Under the pieces are notes generated by a model. It saw nothing but the letters and a program-made list of their open reading frames with translations, was not told the DNA's origin and searched no databases. Shown one piece after another: positions 48,701 to 56,353 of a stretch of 64,000 nt of DNA (positions within the stretch are counted from its first letter, which is position 1; each line of letters begins with the position of its first letter). This stretch comes from Roseobacter sp. (GTDB lineage: Bacteria; Pseudomonadota; Alphaproteobacteria; Rhodobacterales; Rhodobacteraceae): NCBI GenBank assembly GCA_015665415.1, contig JADFAE010000002.1, positions 62,001-126,000 of the forward strand, in the 5' to 3' direction. The translations under genes were made by a program, and so were the position numbers.

Positions 48701-49196
48701 CCTCGATTACATGGGCCGTCATCGCCAATATGGCCCGGTGCGCGCCCTGCCCACCCGTGCCTTCTTTTACGGGATGGAGCCCGGCGAGGAGATCACCGCC
48801 GAGATCGACCCAGGCAAGACGCTGGAAATCCGCCTGCAGGCCCTGGGTGAAACCGATGAAAAAGGCGAGGTCAAAGTCTTCTTTGAACTCAACGGTCAGC
48901 CCCGCGTCATCCGCGTGCCCAACCGTCTGGTCAAGGCCAGCACCGAAACCCGTCCCAAGGCCGAAGCCGGCAATGCCAACCACATCGGCGCGCCGATGCC
49001 CGGCGTTGTGGCCTCTGTCGCGGTACAGGTCGGACAAGAGGTGCACGAGGGCGATATGCTGCTGACCATCGAGGCGATGAAAATGGAGACCGGGTTGCAC
49101 GCCGAGCGGTCTGCACGCGTCAAAGCCCTGCATGTCTCTGCGGGCACCCAGATCGATGCCAAAGACCTGATGCTGGAACTCGAAGACATCGATTAA
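45744..49196 (+). CDS. pyc: Pyruvate carboxylase
   Basis: This 1150-residue single-chain biotin enzyme makes oxaloacetate from pyruvate. Biotin carboxylase (about residues 1-455) has the Gly-rich ATP loop G-G-G-G-R-G-M. The carboxyltransferase barrel (about 530-800) starts with T-M-R-D-G-H-Q-S-L. The allosteric/PYC_OADA region follows, and the biotinyl domain ends the chain with E-A-M-K-M-E, where K1113 carries biotin. GAGGAG precedes the ATG. The 335-base gap upstream (45409-45743) holds only its promoter region, and a 12-bp hairpin follows at 49219-49246. Confidence 0.97.
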   Translation: MTDFKKILIANRGEIAIRVMRAANEMGKRTVAVYAEEDKLGLHRFKADEAYRIGEGMGPVAAYLSIDEIIRVAKECGADAIHPGYGLLSENPDFVDACARNGITFIGPKAETMRALGDKASARRVAVKAGVPVIPATEVLGNDMEAIKKEAAEVGYPLMLKASWGGGGRGMRPIFSEEEVEEKVLEGRREAEAAFGNGEGYLEKMIQRARHVEVQILGDKHGEIYHLFERDCSVQRRNQKVVERAPAPYLTDEQRAEICELGRKICKHVNYECAGTVEFLMDMNDGKFYFIEVNPRVQVEHTVTEEVTGIDIVQAQILIAEGKTIAEATGKAAQEEIQLTGHALQTRVTTEDPLNNFIPDYGRITAYRSATGMGIRLDGGTAYAGGVITRYYDSLLTKVTASAQTPEKAIARMDRALREFRVRGVSTNIAFVENLLKHPTFLDNSYTTKFIDETPELFQFAKRRDRGTKVLTYLADISVNGHPETDGRAAPAADLKDPRAPKADPGNTPYGTRNLLEQKGAQAVADWMKAQRQLLLTDTTMRDGHQSLLATRMRSIDMIKVAPAYAQNLSQLFSVECWGGATFDVAYRFLQECPWQRLRDLREAMPNVMTQMLLRASNGVGYTNYPDNVVQEFVRQAATTGVDVFRVFDSLNWVENMRVAMDAVVDSGKLCEGTICYTGDILDPDRAKYDLKYYVGMAKELEAAGAHVLGLKDMAGLLKPAAARQLVKALKEEVGLPVHFHTHDTSGIAGATILAAADAGVDAVDAAMDAFSGGTSQPCLGSIVEGLRNTDRDTGLDIAKIREISDYWEQVRAQYAAFESGIQAPASEVYLHEMPGGQFTNLKAQARSLGLEERWHEVAQTYADVNQMFGDIVKVTPSSKVVGDMALMMVSQNLTRDEVESPETEVSFPDSVVDMMRGNLGQPPGGFPAGITSKVLKGEAPNLARPGAHLAAVDLEETRAELSQLLEGKVVDDEDLNGYLMYPKVFLDYMGRHRQYGPVRALPTRAFFYGMEPGEEITAEIDPGKTLEIRLQALGETDEKGEVKVFFELNGQPRVIRVPNRLVKASTETRPKAEAGNANHIGAPMPGVVASVAVQVGQEVHEGDMLLTIEAMKMETGLHAERSARVKALHVSAGTQIDAKDLMLELEDID

Positions 49197-49250
49197 GCCA
49201 CCACAGTATCGCAGACAAGGCCCTGGTCGAGTGATCGACCGGGGCCAGCC

Positions 49251-49448
49251 CTACAAAAGACCCGTTGCGGGCCGCAGATCAGCGCCTGTACCGCCGCAGC
49301 CCTCATGACGCTGGGTTGCGAGCCCCCAGGCCTCAGGGCCTGCGCCGGACCCCGGTTCACCTGATCCGGCACGACTCTGCACCATGAGCCCCAGCACAAT
49401 CGCCACCATCAGAATGCCCTGTCGCCAGTTCGCTCTTGCCGGTTTCAC
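49251..49448 (-). CDS. Small single-span membrane protein, hypothetical
   Basis: This is a 65-residue frame starting at GTG 49448, which is preceded by GGAGGAGGG, a very strong ribosome site. It has one hydrophobic helix (about residues 10-22) followed by a Gly-rich tail. An earlier GTG at 49472 would add eight residues. It overlaps no other gene and runs convergently to pyc. I recognise no family. Confidence 0.45.
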   Translation of the reverse strand: MKPARANWRQGILMVAIVLGLMVQSRAGSGEPGSGAGPEAWGLATQRHEGCGGTGADLRPATGLL

Positions 49449-49608
49449 CTCGCCCTCCTCCGCCGGGAGCACTTCCCCTGGAATACCCTGTTGATATCTT
49501 CAACGCGGGTCCCCACAGATTCCGGCGCAAGAACGACAATTTTTCTGTGCCGATTTCTGTGCCAAGGGCATTTTCCTCTTGCAGCCACGCAGCAGAATGC
49601 CTAATTCA

Positions 49609-49706
49609 GCCTCACCAAATGTAGCGCGGGCGTAGCTCAGGGGTAGAGCATAACCTTGCCAAGGTTAGGGTCGGGCGTTCGAATCGCCTCGCCCGCTCCA
49701 TTTGGA
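49609..49706 (+). repeat. 98-bp direct repeat, copy 1 (around tRNA-Gly 1)
   Basis: This 98-base block, which includes the whole tRNA gene, is identical to 51864-51961 and differs by one base from 52103-52200. Copies 1 and 2 flank the restriction-modification locus. Confidence 0.9.
49626..49700 (+). tRNA. tRNA-Gly(GCC), copy 1
   Basis: The 75-base gene has a perfect 7-bp acceptor stem (GCGGGCG/CGCCCGC), anticodon GCC in a CCTT-GCC-AAGG arm, a TTCGAAT T-loop and an encoded CCA. Upstream, TTTTCCTCTTGC and TGCCTAATT form the shared promoter. A hairpin terminator (49712-49739) follows, with a sequence different from those of copies 2 and 3. Confidence 0.97.
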
Positions 49707-49847
49707 CACGAAAAGGCCATCCCATCTGGGGTGGCCTTTCGCGTTGAGCCCCCCTGCCCAAAGCGATAGCCTCTCTCTTGCGCGGAATCGGCGAAACGCG
49801 TAGGAACAGATCCAGAACGAAATACTACAGCAGGCAGGCGATACAAC

Positions 49848-50807
49848 ATGCTCACATCCGTTGAACTTTGCGCCGGCGCTGGCGGACAGGCCCTGGGTTT
49901 GGAAAGAGCCGGGTTTGATCACACCGCACTGGTCGAGATCGACAAGCATTGCTGTGCCACCCTGCGCCACAACCGCCCCAACTGGAATGTGCTGGAAGAA
50001 GACGTGCGCCTGTTCAAGGAAGAGGCCAGCGCCTACAAGGGCATCGACCTTCTGGCCGGCGGGCTGCCCTGCCCCCCCTTTTCCGTAGCCGGTAAGCAGC
50101 TGGGCGAAAAGGATGAGCGCAACCTCTTTGACGATGCCATCGATATTGTCGACAGTACCCGCCCCCGCGCCGTGATGATCGAAAACGTGCGCGGCTTTCT
50201 GGACGCGGTGTTTCATGACTATCGCGAGAAGTTGAAAAAACAGCTGTCGAAACTGGGCTACGAGACCGATTGGCGGTTGCTCAATGCCTCTGATTACGGC
50301 GTGCCCCAGCTGCGCCCCCGGGTGGCCATCATCGCCCTGCGCAAGGAATATTCCGATCAGTTCAACTGGCCAGAGCCGCTGCCGCACAATCCGCCAACCG
50401 TGGGGGCGACCCTGTTGGATCTGATGCAGGCCCGGGGCTGGCGCGGAGCTGAAGATTGGGCCGCCAAGGCAGATGAGATCGCGCCAACCATCGTTGGTGG
50501 CTCCAAAAAACACGGCGGCCCCGACCTCGGCCCCACCCGTGCGCGTCGCGCCTGGGCCGCGCTGGGGGTAGAGGGGCGCACCATCGCCTATGAGGCCCCT
50601 GATCCGTTCCACAACGACATGCCGCGCCTGACCGTGCCCATGGTTGCCCGCATCCAGGGGTTCCCGGATGACTGGCACTTCACCGGTGCCAAGACCAATG
50701 CCTACCGCCAGGTCGGCAATGCCTTCCCACCGCCCGTGGCAGAGGCCGTCGCGCGCCAGCTGAAAGAGGCTATAGCCAAGCCACGCCTTCATGCTGTGCG
50801 CGCCTGA
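49848..50807 (+). CDS. DNA (cytosine-5)-methyltransferase of an RM system
   Basis: The protein has 319 residues with the C5-methyltransferase motifs in order: SAM loop E-L-C-A-G-A-G-G (6-13), catalytic P-C75 in G-G-L-P-C-P-P-F-S, E-N-V at 112-114, Q154-x-R-x-R158, a target-recognition region (about 180-280) and Q-V-G-N-A-F-P-P-P near the end. It protects host DNA from the endonuclease encoded next. The partner's NaeI similarity suggests the target GCCGGC. It lies between two tRNA-Gly genes. Confidence 0.92.
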   Translation: MLTSVELCAGAGGQALGLERAGFDHTALVEIDKHCCATLRHNRPNWNVLEEDVRLFKEEASAYKGIDLLAGGLPCPPFSVAGKQLGEKDERNLFDDAIDIVDSTRPRAVMIENVRGFLDAVFHDYREKLKKQLSKLGYETDWRLLNASDYGVPQLRPRVAIIALRKEYSDQFNWPEPLPHNPPTVGATLLDLMQARGWRGAEDWAAKADEIAPTIVGGSKKHGGPDLGPTRARRAWAALGVEGRTIAYEAPDPFHNDMPRLTVPMVARIQGFPDDWHFTGAKTNAYRQVGNAFPPPVAEAVARQLKEAIAKPRLHAVRA

Positions 50808-50820
50808 TCCGGCAGGAGTA

Positions 50821-50846
50821 CCCAGCCCTGTTCGGGCTATGCTGGG
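50821..50846 (+). promoter_or_regulatory. Hairpin between methyltransferase and endonuclease genes
   Basis: AGCCC/GGGCT (50824-50838) and CCCAGC/GCTGGG (50821-50846) are nested or alternative stems 12 bases before the TTG start of the endonuclease. They could lower its translation. Confidence 0.4.
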
Positions 50847-50858
50847 ACGGGGGCTGAC

Positions 50859-51761
50859 TTGAAACGAAACCTCCCCGACAGCCAGATCACGCCGGGGCAT
50901 CCGGATTTTGACCTGCTGGACTCGCTTGCCCGCGAAATCACTGCCCGCGCCGGTGGGGCTTTGACGCTGGAGCAGGATTTTCCCGCCATGCTGCGGCACT
51001 GCATCGATGATGTGATCATGACACCCAAGACCGGGCGACGATCCTACGAAGAGCTGGAAAAGACCGAAAAGACCTACATCGGCACCCGGGTCGAGATCGA
51101 GTTGCGCGCCCTTCTCCGCCTGCCCCGCGGACGGTTGGACACAGAGATCCTGGGGCGCGACGTCGATATCAAAAACACCATGGGCTCCAACTGGATGATT
51201 CCCAGCGAGGCTCTGGACCACCCCTGCCTGTTGGTGGCCGCCGATGAGGTACGCGCGCGTTGCTACCTGGGCCTGATCGTGGCCCGTCCAAGTTATCTGA
51301 CCAAAGGCAAGAACAAGGACGGCAAGGGCTCGATCTCCGCCGCCGGATTTGGCAATATCCTGTGGTTGCTTTGCGATCATGCCTATCCGGCCAATTTCTG
51401 GCGCGCTCAGGACCCGGAGGTGGTCACCGAGATTTTTTCCGGCCGCACCGGAAATGCCCGCATGGCCAGCCTGTTTCGCCACATCCCAAACACGCCGATT
51501 GCCCGCGATGTGGTTGAGGCGGTGGCACAGCAAAAGGATTTCATGCGCCGGATCCGCTCGGACAAGGGACGTGGCACCCGCGACCTGCTGGAACGCGACG
51601 GCATGTTGCTCCTGTCCGGCCAATATGACAGCCAATTGATCAAGGCGCTGGATCTGCCCGCCTGCAGCAGCTCCGAGTTCATCTCTTGCACCCCCAAGAC
51701 TGAGCAGGCCCGGCACCTGGCCAGCCAGGCCGGTTTCTCCCTGCCCGACATACCGGGGTGA
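50859..51761 (+). CDS. NaeI-like type IIE restriction endonuclease
   Basis: The protein has 300 residues and resembles NaeI throughout its N-terminal endonuclease domain (about residues 15-165): K-T-G-R-R-S-Y, then E-K-T-Y-I-G-T-R-V-E, then D-V-D-I-K-N-T-M-G-S-N-W-M. The PD-(D/E)xK site fits D94, D103 and K105, with E79 as a further candidate. The C-terminal half would be the NaeI effector-DNA-binding domain. NaeI needs two GCCGGC sites to cut. The only possible start is TTG at 50859, in the same frame as the methyltransferase and 51 bases after its TGA. Confidence 0.78.
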   Translation: MKRNLPDSQITPGHPDFDLLDSLAREITARAGGALTLEQDFPAMLRHCIDDVIMTPKTGRRSYEELEKTEKTYIGTRVEIELRALLRLPRGRLDTEILGRDVDIKNTMGSNWMIPSEALDHPCLLVAADEVRARCYLGLIVARPSYLTKGKNKDGKGSISAAGFGNILWLLCDHAYPANFWRAQDPEVVTEIFSGRTGNARMASLFRHIPNTPIARDVVEAVAQQKDFMRRIRSDKGRGTRDLLERDGMLLLSGQYDSQLIKALDLPACSSSEFISCTPKTEQARHLASQAGFSLPDIPG

Positions 51762-51863
51762 GCCGCTGCCCGAGATGGTTCACTGCATAATGCCACGCCA
51801 AAGGAATCTCACCTTTTGATTCACTTTTCCTCTTGCGGCTTTGGATCGGATTGCCTAGATACC

Positions 51864-51961
51864 GCCTCACCAAATGTAGCGCGGGCGTAGCTCAGGGGTA
51901 GAGCATAACCTTGCCAAGGTTAGGGTCGGGCGTTCGAATCGCCTCGCCCGCTCCATTTGGA
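51864..51961 (+). repeat. 98-bp direct repeat, copy 2 (around tRNA-Gly 2)
   Basis: This block is identical to 49609-49706. Together they bracket the restriction-modification genes. Confidence 0.9.
51881..51955 (+). tRNA. tRNA-Gly(GCC), copy 2
   Basis: The 75-base gene is identical to copy 1. Its own promoter-like bases (TTTTCCTCTTGC and TGCCTAGATA) lie upstream, and its own terminator lies downstream. Confidence 0.97.
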
Positions 51962-51966
51962 TCAAA

Positions 51967-52003
51967 AGGCCGCCAGATGCATCACGCATCGGCGGTCTTT
52001 TTG
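51967..52003 (+). terminator. Terminator of tRNA-Gly copy 2
   Basis: GGCCGCC pairs with GGCGGTC around an inner GATGC/GCATC stem and is followed by five T residues. Confidence 0.88.
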
Positions 52004-52102
52004 TCTTTGTGACCCCTCCTCAACCACTTGAGCCATATGTGAAAAACTTGCCATCAGAGCGGTTTTTCCTCTTGCGGTGCTTGGGCGCATTGCCTAAATA
52101 CC

Positions 52103-52200
52103 GCCTCACCAAATGCAGCGCGGGCGTAGCTCAGGGGTAGAGCATAACCTTGCCAAGGTTAGGGTCGGGCGTTCGAATCGCCTCGCCCGCTCCATTTGGA
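52103..52200 (+). repeat. 98-bp direct repeat, copy 3 (around tRNA-Gly 3)
   Basis: This copy has one base difference (T to C just before the tRNA) from copies 1 and 2. Confidence 0.88.
52120..52194 (+). tRNA. tRNA-Gly(GCC), copy 3
   Basis: The 75-base gene is identical to copies 1 and 2, with TTTTCCTCTTGC and TGCCTAAATA upstream. Confidence 0.97.
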
Positions 52201-52206
52201 TCAAAA

Positions 52207-52241
52207 GGCCGCCGCATGCATCGCGCATCGGCGGCCTTTTT
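52207..52241 (+). terminator. Terminator of tRNA-Gly copy 3
   Basis: A perfect GGCCGCC/GGCGGCC stem with an inner GCATGC-like loop is followed by five T residues. It is closely related to the terminator of copy 2. Confidence 0.88.
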
Positions 52242-52435
52242 GTTTAAAATCAAAGCAATACTCGCAGTAATACGCTTGGGCCTGAACTTTTGATCAAATT
52301 CCTTTGACCTCTCCCCAAAAACAGGACAATGCTAGCGGAAACGGAGCGGTCCAACTGTCTGCTCCGGTTGTTTGTCTCTGCCCTGTTCCGGATCACAGCC
52401 CCGGTAACATGCGCCCCCATCGGAGGAATTCAGCA

Positions 52436-53788
52436 ATGGCCCCAGTCATCTACCCAACCACCAATCTCACCGCGACAGAGCAGATGTGCCTTGAACGAGG
52501 CGAGGGGATCTATGTCTTTGACGACAAAGGAAACAAATACATCGAAGGCCTGGCTGGTCTATGGTGTACTTCCCTGGGCTACGACAACAAGGAGGTGATC
52601 GAGGCGATCACCGAGCAGTTGAACGCCCTGCCCTTTTCACATACCTTTGGCGGCAAGACCCATCAGCCCCTGATCGATCTGGCGAACAAACTGGCGACCA
52701 TGGTGCCGGTGGAGGATGCCCATATCTTCTTTGGCAACTCTGGCTCTGACGCAAATGACAGCCATTACAAGATGCTGCGCTATTATTTCAACGCCATCGG
52801 CAAGCCGGAAAAGCGCAAGATCATCACCCGCGAACGGGGCTATCACGGGGTCACCGTCGCGGCGGGCTCGCTCACGTCGCTGCCTGCCAACCTCGCGCAT
52901 TTCGATGCCCCGATCGAAGCGCTGAGCATCCTGCGCACGGATGCTCCGCATTACTACACCGGCCGCCAGGGCAACGAGACCGAAGCGCAGTTTGTCGACC
53001 GCATTCTGCAGAACCTCGAAGACCAGATCCTGGCCGAAGACCCCGACACCATCGCCGCAATGATTGTCGAGCCGATCACCGGTGCCTCGGGCGTTATTGT
53101 CCCCCCTGATGGCTATTATGAAAAACTGCAGGCGCTGCTGCGCAAGCACGGCATTCTGGTCTGGGCGGATGAGGTGATCACCGGATTTGGTCGCACAGGC
53201 GCCGATTTTGGCTGCGCCACCATGGGCATCAAACCGGATCTGATGACATTCGCCAAACAGCTCAGCTCTGCATATTTCCCGATCTCCGCCAGCGTTGTTC
53301 CCGGCTGGATGTACAAGGAAATGGTCGCGCCCTCCAACGCGGTTGGCGTCTTTGGCCACGGCTATACCTATTCCGGCCACCCCGCCGCCTGCGCCGCCGC
53401 CCTGAAAACGCTGGAGATCTACGAGCGCGACAATCTGTTTGAGCACGCCGCCGAGGTCGGTGCGCATATGCAGGCTGAGTTGCACCGCATTTTTGACGAC
53501 CACCCGTTGGTTGGTGAGGTGCGCGGCAAGGGCCTGATCGCCGCGCTGGAGCTGGTATCAAACAAAACCACGGGGGCGACCATTGCCGGTGGCAAGGGCG
53601 GCGCGACAGCCGTCATGGCCTGCCAGAACAATGGCGTGATTCTGCGTGCAGTGGCGGGCAATGCCCTGGCCTTCTGCCCACCGCTGATCATCACCAAAGC
53701 CGAAGTGGACGACATGCTGGCACGGGTCAAAACCGCGCTCGACAGCAGCTACGAGAGCCTTAAGGCTGAAGGACTGCTTGAGGCCTAG
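52436..53788 (+). CDS. Class III PLP-dependent aminotransferase
   Basis: This 450-residue fold-type I aminotransferase belongs to the omega-transaminase group. The N-terminal G-L-A-G-L-W-C motif, F-F-G-N-S-G-S-D-A-N, the W-A-D-E-V-I-T-G-F-G-R-T-G segment with the PLP Asp, and the Schiff-base lysine K274 (T-F-A-K-Q-L-S-S) are all present. The ATG at 52436 follows GGAGGA; a 44-codon extension is rejected. The amino donor (taurine, putrescine, beta-alanine or another amine) cannot be decided here. Confidence 0.9.
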   Translation: MAPVIYPTTNLTATEQMCLERGEGIYVFDDKGNKYIEGLAGLWCTSLGYDNKEVIEAITEQLNALPFSHTFGGKTHQPLIDLANKLATMVPVEDAHIFFGNSGSDANDSHYKMLRYYFNAIGKPEKRKIITRERGYHGVTVAAGSLTSLPANLAHFDAPIEALSILRTDAPHYYTGRQGNETEAQFVDRILQNLEDQILAEDPDTIAAMIVEPITGASGVIVPPDGYYEKLQALLRKHGILVWADEVITGFGRTGADFGCATMGIKPDLMTFAKQLSSAYFPISASVVPGWMYKEMVAPSNAVGVFGHGYTYSGHPAACAAALKTLEIYERDNLFEHAAEVGAHMQAELHRIFDDHPLVGEVRGKGLIAALELVSNKTTGATIAGGKGGATAVMACQNNGVILRAVAGNALAFCPPLIITKAEVDDMLARVKTALDSSYESLKAEGLLEA

Positions 53789-53815
53789 AGCCTGAGCTAC
53801 CCGACCTGAAAAAAG

Positions 53816-53844
53816 AAACGCCCCGGACCGGCTCTGGGGCGTTT
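53816..53844. terminator. Bidirectional terminator
   Basis: AAACGCCCC and GGGGCGTTT form a 9-bp stem with T-rich ends on both strands, between the convergent aminotransferase and Lrp-like genes. Confidence 0.85.
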
Positions 53845-53875
53845 TCCTTTGAGGCACAGCTTTTGGGCCTCGGCC

Positions 53876-54115
53876 TCAGAACACCTTGAAGGTCATGGTG
53901 GTCAGAGAGCGTTCGATATTGTTGATCACCAGCAAATGGTCATTGATGTATTTGCCCACATCCGCGTCTTCAGGAATGTAGAGCTTCATCATGAGATCAT
54001 ATTCGCCGCTGGTAGAATACAGTTCTGAATGGATTTCACGCAGGGCGATCTCCTCCGCCACCTTGTAGGTGGTGCCGGGTTTGCAGCGGATCTGGATGAA
54101 TACGCAGGTCGACAT
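53876..54115 (-). CDS. Stand-alone Lrp/AsnC ligand-binding domain protein
   Basis: This 79-residue protein corresponds only to the C-terminal RAM domain of Lrp/AsnC regulators (E-I-H-S-E-L-Y-S-T-S-G-E-Y-D-L-M) and has no DNA-binding domain. Such proteins form oligomeric rings that bind amino acids. AAGGAAAC precedes its ATG. It is divergent from hisB, so an amino-acid sensing role is possible but unproven. Confidence 0.85.
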   Translation of the reverse strand: MSTCVFIQIRCKPGTTYKVAEEIALREIHSELYSTSGEYDLMMKLYIPEDADVGKYINDHLLVINNIERSLTTMTFKVF

Positions 54116-54328
54116 GAGCGTTTCCTTGGTCTTTTTGAATGGACTGATTTGCCACCCAAGCTGACACGGGCAGAGGCTGGGCGCAATGGCCGCAGCCCCA
54201 GTGCAGCCCCTGTGCTGCCTCTGTGCCGCTCCTGTGGGCAACAGGTGAAACCCAATGCAGCGCAAGGGACTTGAGCCCAGGCCCCACCCCGCCCTATAAG
54301 TGCCGCGCAGACAGCAAGGAATGCCCTC

Positions 54329-54916
54329 ATGCGTAGCGCCAAGATCACTCGCCAGACCGCCGAAACCGAAATCACGGTCGAGATCAATCTCGACGGTTCA
54401 GGCCGTTACGACAACCAGACCGGTGTCGGCTTTTTCGACCATATGCTGGACCAATTGGCGCGGCACTCGCTGATCGACATGACCATCCGTGCCAAGGGCG
54501 ATTATCACATCGACGACCATCACACCGTCGAAGACACCGGCATCGCCCTGGGTCAGGCCCTGGCGCAGGCGCTTGGCGACAAGAAAGGCATTCGCCGCTA
54601 TGGAGAGTGTCACCTGCCGATGGATGACGCCCAGCTGCGTTGCGCGCTGGATCTGTCGGCCCGGCCCTTTCTGGTCTGGAACGTCGAGATCCCGACCCAA
54701 AAGATTGGTGCCTTTGACACCGAACTGGTGCGTGAGTTCTTTACCGCCTTTGCGACCCATGGCGGCATCACCCTGCATATCGATCAATTGCATGGCTTCA
54801 ACAGCCACCACATCGTCGAGGCCGCATTCAAATCCGTGGCCCGGGCCCTGAGACTGGCGGTCGAGACCGATCCGCGCAAATCCGATGCCATTCCCTCGAC
54901 CAAAGGGGCGCTCTAG
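54329..54916 (+). CDS. hisB: Imidazoleglycerol-phosphate dehydratase HisB
   Basis: This 195-residue monofunctional dehydratase performs step 6 of histidine synthesis. The metal-binding repeats G-F-F-D-H-M-L and D-D-H-H-T-V-E-D and their second-half counterparts (T-H-G-G-I-T-L-H and N-S-H-H-I-V-E-A) are intact. It begins the interleaved his cluster. Confidence 0.96.
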   Translation: MRSAKITRQTAETEITVEINLDGSGRYDNQTGVGFFDHMLDQLARHSLIDMTIRAKGDYHIDDHHTVEDTGIALGQALAQALGDKKGIRRYGECHLPMDDAQLRCALDLSARPFLVWNVEIPTQKIGAFDTELVREFFTAFATHGGITLHIDQLHGFNSHHIVEAAFKSVARALRLAVETDPRKSDAIPSTKGAL

Positions 54917-54946
54917 CAACCCCCTTCGCCAAGGATGATCCCATGC

Positions 54947-55573
54947 TCAGGCCGGCTGAACAGTCGGCCTTTTGCTTTGGCGCCGCAGCATCCACTCGGC
55001 CACCAATAGATTGGGCACCCAGCAGGCCCAGGAAACCAGCACATAACCGGCCTGCTCTCCCAAGGTGGCAAAGAGCAGTGGCAGATAGAGCCGCAGCGTG
55101 ACCGCCGCAAAAGTCAGGGCCGCAGAGCGGATCATCCAGCGGCGATGATCCGCAATCCGCCCCCGCAGCGCGTGCCAAATGCCAATCGCGGTGGTTCCCA
55201 GCCAGAACACTGCCAGCAGACCAAAACCCCAGGCTGCCAGCGCCCCCGAATTGGAGCCCAGAGCCATCAGCAACCCGCCAAGCCCCGACACAAGAACCGC
55301 CGCCCCATAAGCACGCCCGATCCAGCGATGCCAAGTCAGTGCGCGCTGCCGCAGCCCCTGCCAGAACTGAAACGGCATCAGCGCCAAAGCAACCGGTGCC
55401 AGCCCGACATGGGCAAAGAACCACAGCGGGCGCTGCTCCAGATGATAAGCGACAAAGGGCATCGAGACTTCAACCCCAAGCACCAGAAACCGCCAGGAGC
55501 CCAGAGCGATCAACAGGCAACTGCCCCATAGGAAAATTTGCCACCAATTCAGTCGGCCCAGGATTGAGATCAT
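54947..55573 (-). CDS. DUF2306 membrane protein
   Basis: This 208-residue polytopic protein has about six hydrophobic helices. The DUF2306 pattern shows in F-Q-F-W-Q-G-L-R, the H-R-W-I-G-R-A-Y turn and H-R-R-W-M-I-R-S. It is divergent from the TetR gene, which probably represses it through the palindromes between them. Substrate and role are unknown. Confidence 0.85.
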   Translation of the reverse strand: MISILGRLNWWQIFLWGSCLLIALGSWRFLVLGVEVSMPFVAYHLEQRPLWFFAHVGLAPVALALMPFQFWQGLRQRALTWHRWIGRAYGAAVLVSGLGGLLMALGSNSGALAAWGFGLLAVFWLGTTAIGIWHALRGRIADHRRWMIRSAALTFAAVTLRLYLPLLFATLGEQAGYVLVSWACWVPNLLVAEWMLRRQSKRPTVQPA

Positions 55574-55594
55574 GATTTACTCCAAACTTGACGA

Positions 55595-55607
55595 TGTAAA
55601 CTTTACA
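55595..55607. promoter_or_regulatory. Palindrome, candidate TetR operator 1
   Basis: TGTAAACTTTACA is a perfect 6-1-6 palindrome, 22 bases upstream of the DUF2306 start. Confidence 0.6.
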
Positions 55608-55624
55608 CAGTCAAATTCAATTGC

Positions 55625-55637
55625 TTGACACTGTCAA
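55625..55637. promoter_or_regulatory. Palindrome, candidate TetR operator 2
   Basis: TTGACACTGTCAA is a perfect 6-1-6 palindrome whose centre is 30 bp from that of the other one. Its left half may also serve as a -35 hexamer. Confidence 0.6.
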
Positions 55638-55661
55638 CCCACGCGATAAACTGAAGCCCAA

Positions 55662-56276
55662 ATGGTTGAAGTGAAAGATAAAAAAAGCCACCACCACGGT
55701 GACCTACGCGCTGCCTTGATCCAAAGCGGCATCGAAATCCTCACCGAATCCGGTCTCGATTCGCTGACCCTGCGCCGCTGCGCGGCCCGGGCTGGGGTTT
55801 CACACGCGGCCCCTGCGCATCATTTCGACGGGGTGGCAGGCCTGCGTGGGGCGATCGCCAAGGAGGGGTTTGACCGTTTTCGTCAAACCATGCTCAAAGC
55901 CCGCGCCGCGGGCGGTCAAAGCCCAGAGGCTCATATTCGCTCAATCTGTCGCGGCTATCTCGATTTTGCCGTCGAAAATCCTGCCCTGTTTGCGCTGATC
56001 TTCAGCTGCGGCCCGATGGCGCAATTTGAGGAGGACATGAAGGCAGGTGATGCCAGTGCCTATGGGGTGCTGCGCCAGGCCTGCGCGCCTTTTGTCCCGC
56101 CCGGTGCGGATCCACGTATCATCGAGACACAGGTCTGGTCGCTGATCCACGGTTTTACCCATCTGTTTCTGGCTGGGACCTTTGGGCCTGCCAATGCCAC
56201 CCCCGACCATCACGCCTTGTTTGCCCCGGTCATGTCCCTGTTGCAAAAAATTGGCGGCGAACCGGCCACAGGCTGA
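55662..56276 (+). CDS. TetR/AcrR-family regulator
   Basis: The protein has 204 residues with the TetR helix-turn-helix at about residues 10-60 (L-T-L-R-R-C-A-A-R-A-G-V-S-H-A-A-P-A-H-H-F) and an all-helical C-terminal domain of the WHG type. It is expected to bind the paired palindromes just upstream and repress itself and the DUF2306 gene. The inducer is unknown. Confidence 0.9.
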   Translation: MVEVKDKKSHHHGDLRAALIQSGIEILTESGLDSLTLRRCAARAGVSHAAPAHHFDGVAGLRGAIAKEGFDRFRQTMLKARAAGGQSPEAHIRSICRGYLDFAVENPALFALIFSCGPMAQFEEDMKAGDASAYGVLRQACAPFVPPGADPRIIETQVWSLIHGFTHLFLAGTFGPANATPDHHALFAPVMSLLQKIGGEPATG

Positions 56277-56353
56277 GCACGGCTGCGCAGCCACTTGACC
56301 TCGGGACCAAATCAAGAGAGGTCAGGAACAGATCCATCAGAAGGCCCCATCTC

